DNA from: UBA10518 sp022837185 | GTDB taxonomy: Bacteria > Desulfobacterota > Desulfobulbia > Desulfobulbales > Desulfobulbaceae | Assembly (NCBI GenBank): GCA_034007705.1 | Contig: JAVEQK010000001.1 | Coordinates: 1 to 64,000, forward strand | Length of the DNA: 64,000 bases | Reading direction: 5' to 3' | Shown: piece by piece, positions 56,847-64,000 of the stretch | How the letters are laid out: each line of letters begins with the position of its first letter | How positions within the stretch are numbered: position 1 is the first letter of the stretch | Translations under genes and position numbers: made by a program | Notes under the pieces: model-generated | Told to the model about the DNA's origin: nothing | Databases searched by the model: none | What the model saw: only the letters and a program-made list of their open reading frames with translations

Positions 56847-57956
56847 GTGCCCCGCTATCGTCTCGGCTGCTGCGTCAGCGCGCATGGTTTAGGGCACAGC
56901 GCCCGGGTTGCGGCCGTACTGGAGGCACTGGCCGACCTGCTTGACGTTGAAGCCGTGGTGGTCACCACCGCGCCGGAAGGGTTTTTCCGCTCCTCCTTCT
57001 CCGGCCCCCTGACATATCACCACCTGCGGACCGATGTCGGCCTGGTGCAACGAACCGCCCTGCAGGAGGACATCCCGGCGACGATCCGGGAACTGGGCGA
57101 TTTTTATCCCCTGCGCCGGGAGTATGTCAACGGGCTGGCGGACCTGTTCGCCGCTTGCGATCTCATTCTCTGCGATATTGCGCCGGCGGGCATAGCCGCG
57201 GCCCGGCAGATCAACATTCCCTCCGTCCTGGTGGAAAATTTCACCTGGGACTGGATCTTCGACGGGTACAGCCGGACATGGCCGGAACTGCGTCCGTATA
57301 TCAGCATGTTCCGGGAACTGTACGCCCAGGCCGATTATCATGTTCAGGCCGTTCCCGTTTGTGCCCCGCGCCGCTGCGACCTGCGGACAGGACCGGTGGC
57401 ACGCCGGCTCCGCCGCAGCCCGGAAGCGGTGCGGCGGATGCTCGAGCTGGAACCGGGGCAAAAGGTTGTGCTGGTCAGCATGGGAGGGCAGGGCATGGAA
57501 GGCATAGGGATCCGGTGGCCGCGCGAAGCCCGGGAGGTCGTCTTTCTCGTTCCGGGAGCGCAGAACCTTCCCCCTGCGCCGGACAACCTCCGTATCCTGC
57601 CCGCCGATCCCCGGCTTCACCATCCAGACCTGGCGGCCTGCTGCGATGCGGTGATAGGCAAGGTCGGCTACTCGACCATTGCCGAGGTGTATCAGGCCGG
57701 TGTCCCCTTCGGCTACATCCAGCGCCCCGGATTTCCTGAATCGGGGCCGCTGGTCCGCTTTATCAGGGAAGAGATGTGCGGGATCGAAATAACCGGACAG
57801 GACCTTCTGGGCGGGGATTTCGGGCGGACCCTGGCCGATCTCCTCAGCCTTGGCCGGCTCCCTCCCCGTAGGGCCGATGGCGCGGACCGGTGCGCGGCAT
57901 TTCTTGCCGGCCTGCTGCAACGGAGATTACCACGGGCATCCTTTTTGCCCGGCTGA
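56847..57956 (+). CDS. Predicted glycosyltransferase (GT-B fold, MurG/arabinokinase-N-like)
   Basis: This 369-residue protein has the N-terminal motif CCVSAHGLGHSARVAAVLEA, similar to GT-B proteins with an HGxGHxxR signature, and a C-terminal nucleotide-sugar-like half (VVLVSMGGQGMEGIG; VIGKVGYSTIAEVYQAGVPF). It is predicted to transfer or bind a sugar nucleotide, but the substrate is unknown. The start is GTG 56847 and no strong ribosome site is visible. It lies between the kinase gene and the giant AsmA-like gene. Confidence 0.75.
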   Translation: MPRYRLGCCVSAHGLGHSARVAAVLEALADLLDVEAVVVTTAPEGFFRSSFSGPLTYHHLRTDVGLVQRTALQEDIPATIRELGDFYPLRREYVNGLADLFAACDLILCDIAPAGIAAARQINIPSVLVENFTWDWIFDGYSRTWPELRPYISMFRELYAQADYHVQAVPVCAPRRCDLRTGPVARRLRRSPEAVRRMLELEPGQKVVLVSMGGQGMEGIGIRWPREAREVVFLVPGAQNLPPAPDNLRILPADPRLHHPDLAACCDAVIGKVGYSTIAEVYQAGVPFGYIQRPGFPESGPLVRFIREEMCGIEITGQDLLGGDFGRTLADLLSLGRLPPRRADGADRCAAFLAGLLQRRLPRASFLPG

Positions 57957-58050
57957 CCGGTTTCCAGGGGCCATGGCCGCCAGTTCGAGGTTGACATTCC
58001 CCGGCAATCGAGGCAAATTGGAAGCTTCCATCAAACGGTCAGAGGGAAGA

Positions 58051-61000
58051 ATGAGCAACCAGGACGTGCCGGAAAACAAACCGGCGTCACCTTTCCGGAA
58101 AAAAAAAGTCATTCTGCCGCTTGCGGCGGCGGCGCTCATGCTGCTGGCCGCCGTTGTTCCCCTTGTCCTTTCCTCGTCCGTTGTCCTGCAGCTCGTGCTG
58201 TCCTCCGCCAACCGGAAGGTACCGGGAGAACTCGTTGTTGGATCCTGGCTCGTCGGCTGGCGGCAGGGGATTCTCTGCCAGCAGGTCGCCTACCATGATC
58301 CGCAGCGGGGAGTGCGCATAACCGTTCCGCGGGTGACGACCACCCGGGGCATCCTTGAACTCGCCCTCGCGCCGGGCAATCTGGGAAGACTGATCATCGA
58401 CGGTCCGGTGGTTGAACTGACCGGAGTGAAACGGCCGGCGCGGGAGGTCCATGCGCCGGAAAAGGCCCCGCCGCCTTCTGCCGAACCCGGCAGACCCTTC
58501 TGGGACGCAATCAATGTCGACCTGCACCTGCGCGACGGCCGGGTGATCATCGCATCCGGGAACGAACAGGCCGCCGGAGGGCTCAAGGACTGCGCGGTCG
58601 ACGCCACCCTTGAGGAAGGTGTGGTGACCTTTGATCTCCGTCTCCATGACCTGCACAACCAGGGGATGATCAAGGCGGGAGGCACGCTCAACCTCCCCGC
58701 CCGCAGGCACGGCTGGGTGGACACCATGATCGCCGATGCGGACCTGTCGATCATGGAACTGCAGGTGCGCGACGTTCTGAGGCTGGCAGGGGAGCGCTGG
58801 AATTTGCCGACCGGCGAGGGAATTCTCACCGCCGAAGGCAACCTGAAGGCGGTGGGGTTCGAGGGCATGCGGGTGAGCGGCAGGGCGGATTTCCGGGACC
58901 TCAGGCTGAGCGGCGGTTTCCTCGGGGAAGACAGTCCCTGGTTTGAAAACATCCATCTCAGTGTCGACGATGGGCATTGGTCGGCAAGGGGCTGGTCGGC
59001 CAGGCAGTTCAACCTGGTCAGCGACGCCGGGGAAATGCACGGCGCCGGGCAGCTCGGCGGCGGTGAGATAGTGCTTGAAGGCCGCGGCTCCATTCATCTT
59101 CCGGTCCTGTTCGATCAGTTTCCCAGGCGGCTGCGGGTCCGGGAAGCGGCTTTTCTGGAACAGGGGGAACTGAAATTTTCCATTGATCTGCGGCGAAGCC
59201 GGGAGAAAACCGGGATAGAGTTCACCGCCGGCGTCGACAATCTCGGCGGGCTGTATGAAGGACGGCCGTTTGCCTGGACAAGTCCTTTGACCCTGCAGCT
59301 GAGCGGGGAAAGAATCGACCGCGACGCCAGGGTCAACGTTCTGCGCCTGGACGCGCCGTTTTTTCACGCCCAAGGCCGTGGCGATCTGACCCAGTTTACC
59401 CTGGATGCGACGGCCGACCTGGAGCAGGCCTTTGCCGAAGTGGGCCGGCTGTTCCAACTGGGATGGAACGGCTTGGGCAAGGCTGAACTGACCGCGCACG
59501 GCAGGGTATTCAGCATGGAGGATGATCGGACCCGGATCGATGCCGACATGCGGATCAATGATTTCACTCTTTTCCGGGACGGGGAGGAAGTCGTTCCTGT
59601 CCATGACCTGTCCCTGGCGGCCGTTGTGCAGGCGCCCAGGTCGTGGATATGGGAAAAGGGAGGAAAGCTTGACCTGCAGTTCGCCCTGACAACATGGCTG
59701 GGAGAAATGTTCCTTGCCTTCAACGGCGAAAAGCCGGCCGGTGCCCCGCTGCACGGCTGCTATTCCACGGACGCTTCCCTGCTGCTTGAGCCCGTTGCCC
59801 GGTTTCTGCGGGACCGGTCAATCATGGCCGATGAGGATGCCATGGCCGGGGAACTCCAGGTCCAGGCGGCAGGGTATCTTGACGGGCGGAGCGCGGAAAT
59901 TCGTGATCTGCAGAGTGAAATTGCCGGATTCGTCCTGAAACGGAAGGGTGCTGTCTTTGCCGATGACAAAATCCGGCTGGAAACGCGGCAGCAGGTGAAT
60001 GAAAATATCCCCCGGTTCGCCATCCGGGATCTGGTGGTGACGGACCGCCGGGAGGAATTCCTGCGGACCGGCGCCGGATTCAACCTGATCGGTATCGGCG
60101 ATCGCCGCCTCTTCCTCCGCAACCTCAGCCTGACGGCCGCGGCCGGGGAAATGACAGTCAATGAGCTGATTGTCCATGACTGGCGGACCCCTTTTGCCGG
60201 AGCATGGGCCGATCTGGATGGGGAATTCGAACTGGGCGGCTTGACCCCCCTGTTGCAGGGGCTTGGCATTCTGGCCGCCGATGCCGGTCTGGCCGGCCGC
60301 GGAAGCTTGGCGGTGCGGACGCGGGACGCAGGGGCGGGGGAAAGGGAGACCGAAGCCTCTCTCCGGCTGGCTGATTTTGGTTTCACCCGCAAAAGCAGGG
60401 AAATTCTCAGCCGTGAAGAATTACGACTGGACGTCGGCATCCACGAATTGGCCGACGGCGGGGCCGACATCAGATCGCTGCGGTTCCAGTCGCGGCCTCT
60501 GGCGCTGACGGCCACGGGAACGCTGCGGCAGGAGGGGGACCGGTATAACATGGAGCTCAGGGGAGAGGCGGTCCCCGATGCGGTGCGATTCGGCGCGCTT
60601 CTGGGCGCCCTTTTCGATATCGAGCTCTCCCTGGCCGGCCTCCGCAGCGATTCCTTTCATCTTCGTTTTCCCCTGGCCGGCGGCAAAGGAGACCCGTTGG
60701 CGGTGACGTTGGCGGGTGGTTTTCAGGTCGATGAACTGCGGAGCGCGGGTCTGGAGGCACGGGATTTGCGCGTGCCCGTTTCCCGGATGGACGGCAGACT
60801 GCGCCTGGAAGCAGCCGGCCTCCTGAACGGGGGCCGGCTGGATGCTGCTGTCGACGGCGACCTCATTGCCACCCCGCCCCGGCTGAAAATTCCGGAAAAC
60901 AGCCGGATACTGACCGGTGTTGAACTGCGGGAGCCACTGATTGACGGGGTATTGTCCGGCATCCATCCCCTCTTCGGGGTGATGGCGAAGCCCTCCGGAC

Positions 61001-61536
61001 TGCTGGATGTCCGCCTTGATTCCTTCTCATGGCCGCTGCAGGCGGACGGCGGGATGGATGCCGCGTTCATCGCCGTATTTGATGTCAGGAATATCCAACT
61101 TGACAGCAATGGTATACTGAAGGAATTACTGGCCTGGTTCAACCTGGACAAGGAGAAGCCGGCCCTGCAGGACAGGGAGATCTACTGTGCCGGCCAGGCC
61201 GGACGCATCGCCTGCTCACCGGTGCGCCTGCGCATTGCGGATGCCGACATGGTGGTGAGCGGGTCCGTCGGCCTGGATCGATCCCTGGACTATACCGTTC
61301 AGGTCCCGTTGACCAGGAAGCTGATCAGCGAAGGGGTGTACGGGGCCCTGGCCGAAACCACGGTCACCGTGCCGATCAGGGGGACGGTCAGCGAACCTTC
61401 CTTCGACAGCGCCATGGTGACCGAAGCAATCGGGGATGCGGTCAAGAAGGCGGCGGTCAGGATGATGGACGGGCAGGCCGAAAAAACAGTGTCGGAGAGG
61501 ATTATGAATCCGCTCGGGGATATACAATTGCGCTAG
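58051..61536 (+). CDS. AsmA/TamB-like giant envelope protein
   Basis: This 1161-residue protein has one N-terminal membrane helix (VILPLAAAALMLLAAVVPLV) and a very long periplasmic beta-rich region with repeated short strands, as in AsmA/TamB/YhdP proteins that form hydrophobic grooves for lipid transfer to the outer membrane. The C-terminus (LDYTVQVPLTRKLISEGVYG; TVTVPIRGTVSEPSFD) matches the AsmA-like C-terminal domain. ATG 58051 with AGAGGGAAGA upstream was chosen; the open frame extends 67 codons upstream through the previous gene's end. Lipid transport is inferred from family. Confidence 0.85.
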   Translation: MSNQDVPENKPASPFRKKKVILPLAAAALMLLAAVVPLVLSSSVVLQLVLSSANRKVPGELVVGSWLVGWRQGILCQQVAYHDPQRGVRITVPRVTTTRGILELALAPGNLGRLIIDGPVVELTGVKRPAREVHAPEKAPPPSAEPGRPFWDAINVDLHLRDGRVIIASGNEQAAGGLKDCAVDATLEEGVVTFDLRLHDLHNQGMIKAGGTLNLPARRHGWVDTMIADADLSIMELQVRDVLRLAGERWNLPTGEGILTAEGNLKAVGFEGMRVSGRADFRDLRLSGGFLGEDSPWFENIHLSVDDGHWSARGWSARQFNLVSDAGEMHGAGQLGGGEIVLEGRGSIHLPVLFDQFPRRLRVREAAFLEQGELKFSIDLRRSREKTGIEFTAGVDNLGGLYEGRPFAWTSPLTLQLSGERIDRDARVNVLRLDAPFFHAQGRGDLTQFTLDATADLEQAFAEVGRLFQLGWNGLGKAELTAHGRVFSMEDDRTRIDADMRINDFTLFRDGEEVVPVHDLSLAAVVQAPRSWIWEKGGKLDLQFALTTWLGEMFLAFNGEKPAGAPLHGCYSTDASLLLEPVARFLRDRSIMADEDAMAGELQVQAAGYLDGRSAEIRDLQSEIAGFVLKRKGAVFADDKIRLETRQQVNENIPRFAIRDLVVTDRREEFLRTGAGFNLIGIGDRRLFLRNLSLTAAAGEMTVNELIVHDWRTPFAGAWADLDGEFELGGLTPLLQGLGILAADAGLAGRGSLAVRTRDAGAGERETEASLRLADFGFTRKSREILSREELRLDVGIHELADGGADIRSLRFQSRPLALTATGTLRQEGDRYNMELRGEAVPDAVRFGALLGALFDIELSLAGLRSDSFHLRFPLAGGKGDPLAVTLAGGFQVDELRSAGLEARDLRVPVSRMDGRLRLEAAGLLNGGRLDAAVDGDLIATPPRLKIPENSRILTGVELREPLIDGVLSGIHPLFGVMAKPSGLLDVRLDSFSWPLQADGGMDAAFIAVFDVRNIQLDSNGILKELLAWFNLDKEKPALQDREIYCAGQAGRIACSPVRLRIADADMVVSGSVGLDRSLDYTVQVPLTRKLISEGVYGALAETTVTVPIRGTVSEPSFDSAMVTEAIGDAVKKAAVRMMDGQAEKTVSERIMNPLGDIQLR

Positions 61537-61546
61537 GCTGCACACC

Positions 61547-61939
61547 GTGGAAATCGTCATCAGGTTGTGCTCCGTGGGCCTCGGGGGGTTTATCGGCGCC
61601 GTGCTCCGTTATCTGGTCAGCGGCTGGGTCCAGGACCGTTCGGGCTCCATTATGTTCCCGTTCGGCACCGCGGCCGTGAATCTCATCGGCTGCTTCTGCA
61701 TCGGCGTACTGGCCTATATGGTGGAAAGCAGGTCTTTTTTTTCGGTTGAAACACGGGCCTTCCTGCTGATCGGCCTGCTTGGATCCTTTACCACCTTTTC
61801 GACCTTCGGCAGTGAAACCCTCGCCCTCCTCCGCAACGGGAGGCTGGACCTGGCGGTGCTGTATGCGGGCGGGCAGGTTGCGGCCGGGGTCGGCATGGTT
61901 TTTCTCGGCCGTCTGCTGGCCTATGGAATATGGAGATAA
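61547..61939 (+). CDS. crcB: Fluoride ion channel CrcB/Fluc
   Basis: This 130-residue protein has four membrane helices and the Fluc signature: GLGGFIGAVLRYLVSG, FPFGTAAVNLIGCFCIGVL (with the pore Asn) and GLLGSFTTFSTFGSETLALL (Phe box and Ser/Thr polar track). It exports fluoride as a dual-topology dimer. The start is GTG 61547, only 10 bases after the AsmA-like stop, so no fluoride riboswitch can be present here. Confidence 0.95.
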   Translation: MEIVIRLCSVGLGGFIGAVLRYLVSGWVQDRSGSIMFPFGTAAVNLIGCFCIGVLAYMVESRSFFSVETRAFLLIGLLGSFTTFSTFGSETLALLRNGRLDLAVLYAGGQVAAGVGMVFLGRLLAYGIWR

Positions 61940-61940
61940 C

Positions 61941-62303
61941 ATGGATCTGCCCCTGGAAGGATATCTGCTGCGGATCATCATCGGCGAGGGCGCGCGGCAT
62001 GCCGGCCGTCCGCTCTATGAATGGATTGTCGTCAAGGCGAGGGAGTGCGGCGTGGCCGGCGCCACGGTTGTCCGGGGAATGATGGGCTACGGAGCCAACA
62101 GCCGGATCAAGACCACATCGATCCTGCGATTATCGGAAGATCTTCCGGTGATCATCGAGATGGTTGACACCCGGACAATGCTCGAGCAGTTTCTGGAGGT
62201 CATTGATCCGGTCATCAGTGAAGGGCTGGTGACGTTTGAGAAAATGAATATTCGCATGTACCGGGCGACGCCCGGGAGAACCCCTGGCAAAGAACGTCAA
62301 TAG
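61941..62303 (+). CDS. DUF190 PII-like protein
   Basis: This 120-residue protein matches DUF190: LPLEGYLLRIIIGEGARHAGR, then PLYEWIVVKARECGVAGATV, VRGMMGYGANSRIKTTSI and LSEDLPVIIEMVDT. The fold is PII/ferredoxin-like, trimeric in known members. DUF190 is often encoded right after crcB, as here (1-base gap), suggesting it modulates or senses fluoride transport. GGAGA precedes ATG 61941. Confidence 0.93.
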   Translation: MDLPLEGYLLRIIIGEGARHAGRPLYEWIVVKARECGVAGATVVRGMMGYGANSRIKTTSILRLSEDLPVIIEMVDTRTMLEQFLEVIDPVISEGLVTFEKMNIRMYRATPGRTPGKERQ

Positions 62304-62434
62304 CGGGTGAAGCGGCGAGGACCCGGGCGGCCGCCATGGGCCATCGCTTTCCGCGGCCGGACGGACCGGAGTCCAGGGGTATTTTTCTGTATCAGGGACG
62401 GTAAATATTGAACAATTCTCATAGTGGAGGTGAC

Positions 62435-64000
62435 ATGGGTAAAAAAATTCTGATCATCGGAGGGGTGGCCGCCGGACCCAAGGCCGCGTGCCGTCTCAAG
62501 CGATTGCAGCCGGGCTGGGACGTGACCGTGGTTGACCAGGACAATCTTATTTCCTACGGTGGGTGCGGCATTCCCTATTACGTCTGCGGTGATGTGTCCG
62601 ACGAAAAGGAACTGCGTTCAACCAGTTTTCACATGGTGCGGGACGAGAAATTTTTCGCCGACGCCAAAGGCGTCACGGTGTTGACCAGGACAAGGGCCCT
62701 GGGCATAGACCGCCGGGCCAAAACGGTGCATGTCCGGCAGCTTGATTCCGGGAAGGAAAGCAGGCTTCCCTATGACAAGCTGCTGCTGACCACGGGTTCC
62801 AGCCCGGTTGATCTGCCGATTCCCGGAACCGACCTGGACGGTGTCTTTACGATCGCCAACCTGCACAAGGCGATTGACATAAAAGAGCGGATCGCCCGGG
62901 GGCAGGTGGCAAAGGCAGTGGTGGTCGGCGGCGGGGCCATCGGCGTTGAGATGGCCGAGGCCCTGACCGATCTGTGGGGAGTGGAGACCGCGCTGGTCGA
63001 ATACATGCCCCAGCTGCTGCCGCGGGTCATTGATCGGGAGTTCGCGGCCATGCTCAAGACCCAACTGCTGGACAAGGATGTCCGGGTCTATACCGGTGAG
63101 TCGGCCACCGCCATCGTGGGGGACGACAACGGCAGGGTGACGGGGGTCAAGACCGGCAAGAGAACGCTGGACGCCGACCTGGTGATCATGGCCGTCGGGG
63201 TCCGGCCGCGCAGCGAACTGGCCAGAGAGGCCGGCCTTGCCGTGGCCCCCTGGGGGGGGATCAAGGTCAACAACAGGCTGCAGACCTCGGATCCGGACAT
63301 CTATGCCGCCGGCGACTGCGTGGCCGTGCCGCACCTGGTCACCGGACGCGAAACCTTTGCCCCCTTCGGGTCGCTGGCCAACCGGCAGGGCAGGATCGCG
63401 GCCGACAATATCGCCGGCGGGGTGTCGCTGTTCAACGGTGTGGTCGGCAGTTTCATCATGAAGGCCTTCGACAGCTGCATCGCTGCCACCGGCATCAGTT
63501 ACGACACCGCCGTCGCCGAAGGCTTTGACGCGGACTGTTCATTGAGCGCCCCGTTCGACAGGGCGCATTTCTTCCCGGGCGCGGCGGTCGCCGTCTACCA
63601 GATGGTTTTTGACCGGAAGACCAGAAAGGTGCTCGGACTGCAGGGATTCGGGCCGGCCAATGACTCCGTCTCGGTGCGGATCAATACAGCGGCGGCGCTC
63701 ATCGCCCGGGGGGCCGTCATCGAGGATTTTATCACGGTGGAGATGGCCTATTCGCCGCCATTTTCCTCGGCCATTGATCCGATCAACGCCGCCGCCTGCA
63801 TCGCCGACAATATGTGCGCCGGGCTGCTGCGCCGGGTCGACACGGACCGCTTTCTTGCCTGGATGGACGATTTCAGCCGGGAACAGGACTGGGTCGTCCT
63901 GGACATCCGCCATCCCCAGGAAGCGGCCCCGTATGTCGGGAAGTTCGGCCCGGACAGATGGCTGGCCCTCCCCTACAATGAGATCCGCCGCCGGCACCAG
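62435..64000 (+). CDS. CoA-disulfide reductase/NADH oxidase-like flavoprotein with rhodanese-like end (truncated by window edge)
   Basis: The frame is open through the window edge (522 codons so far). The N-terminal FAD site is IGGVAAGPKAACRLKRL, followed by the redox Cys in ISYGGCGIPYYVCGD (about residue 43). The NADH site is VVVGGGAIGVEMAEAL, then AAGDCVAVP for the second FAD contact, the dimerisation domain, and the beginning of a rhodanese-like domain (WVVLDIRHPQEAAPYVGKF). This architecture is typical of NADPH/NADH-dependent polysulfide or CoA-disulfide reductases of sulfur-metabolising anaerobes. The rhodanese active Cys lies beyond the window. GTGGAGGTGAC precedes ATG 62435. Confidence 0.92.
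   Translation, partial: MGKKILIIGGVAAGPKAACRLKRLQPGWDVTVVDQDNLISYGGCGIPYYVCGDVSDEKELRSTSFHMVRDEKFFADAKGVTVLTRTRALGIDRRAKTVHVRQLDSGKESRLPYDKLLLTTGSSPVDLPIPGTDLDGVFTIANLHKAIDIKERIARGQVAKAVVVGGGAIGVEMAEALTDLWGVETALVEYMPQLLPRVIDREFAAMLKTQLLDKDVRVYTGESATAIVGDDNGRVTGVKTGKRTLDADLVIMAVGVRPRSELAREAGLAVAPWGGIKVNNRLQTSDPDIYAAGDCVAVPHLVTGRETFAPFGSLANRQGRIAADNIAGGVSLFNGVVGSFIMKAFDSCIAATGISYDTAVAEGFDADCSLSAPFDRAHFFPGAAVAVYQMVFDRKTRKVLGLQGFGPANDSVSVRINTAAALIARGAVIEDFITVEMAYSPPFSSAIDPINAAACIADNMCAGLLRRVDTDRFLAWMDDFSREQDWVVLDIRHPQEAAPYVGKFGPDRWLALPYNEIRRRHQ

Noticed and set aside
61537..61546. Fluoride riboswitch for crcB
   Set aside because: Only 10 bases separate crcB from the preceding gene, too short for the aptamer, and no such motif is seen at the operon start.
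1..64000. tRNA, rRNA, insertion sequences or prophage genes
   Set aside because: No T-arm-like GTTCRANYC with cloverleaf context outside coding regions, no transposase or integrase motifs, and no terminal inverted repeats were found.

Overview
The window is GC-rich, densely coded DNA from an anaerobic, probably sulfur-metabolising Gram-negative bacterium. The best fit is Desulfobacterota, perhaps near Desulfobulbales, but this is inferred from gene content because the window has no rRNA gene. The evidence is a NifX/MinD-ferredoxin/DUF134/DUF5320 cluster with a sigma-54 regulator, a tungsten-type aldehyde ferredoxin oxidoreductase (AOR) operon, a NapH/NapG-like polyferredoxin with DUF362, a two-subunit oxygen-sensitive fumarase, a periplasmic DsrE protein, and a meso-diaminopimelate-type division and cell wall (dcw) cluster. 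No tRNA, rRNA, CRISPR array, insertion sequence or prophage was recognised.

Layout. 0-4.3 kb: proVWX-type glycine betaine ABC transporter plus an outer-membrane porin (+). 4.4-12.7 kb: a minus-strand region with two units. One holds DUF134, two Gly/Arg-rich DUF5320-type proteins, an unknown protein and a CGGC protein. The other holds a PAS-sigma54 activator, then a sigma-54 promoter, a NifX-like protein, a degenerate receiver, two MinD ATPases with inserted ferredoxin domains and two more NifX-like proteins; a DsrE protein lies upstream. 12.8-16.2 kb: DUF155 protein, lipoprotein 5'-nucleotidase, small secreted protein, beta-carbonic anhydrase. 16.5-20.9 kb: AOR operon (aor, MoaD-like, ThiF/MoeB-like, second ubiquitin-like protein, two small membrane proteins). 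21.1-24.5 kb: glycerophosphodiesterase, single-domain ModE-type regulator, unknown protein, secreted 11-repeat MORN protein. 24.6-29.3 kb: polyferredoxin, DUF362, MscS channel, thioredoxin-like protein (-). 29.3-36.9 kb: cca, rlmE, yebC, ruvCAB, panB, fumarase alpha and beta (+). 37.1-53.5 kb: dcw cluster mraZ-rsmH-ftsL-ftsI*-murEF-mraY-murD-murG-murC-murB-ftsQ-ftsA-ftsZ (+). 53.6-64 kb: radical SAM protein, histidine kinase, glycosyltransferase-like protein, AsmA-like giant protein, fluoride channel plus DUF190, and an edge-truncated CoA-disulfide-reductase-like flavoprotein.

Most striking observation. The FtsI at its normal dcw position keeps the N-terminal membrane anchor, the pedestal-type region and a C-terminal PASTA domain, but I cannot find any of the three penicillin-binding active-site motifs (SxxK, SxN, KTG). 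ftsW, the usual partner between murD and murG, is absent and replaced by a 24-codon mini-ORF coupled to murG. Together these suggest that the canonical FtsW/FtsI septal synthase has been dismantled at this locus. MurE and MurF are fused into one 1017-residue protein.

Second theme. The NifX/MinD/DUF134 region looks like a metal or iron-sulfur cofactor-handling system. It has readable regulation: a GG-N10-GC sigma-54 promoter with an upstream dyad, and a sigma-70 promoter flanked by two copies of TGATCATTTGANCA in front of DUF134. Its biological role is not established by the sequence.
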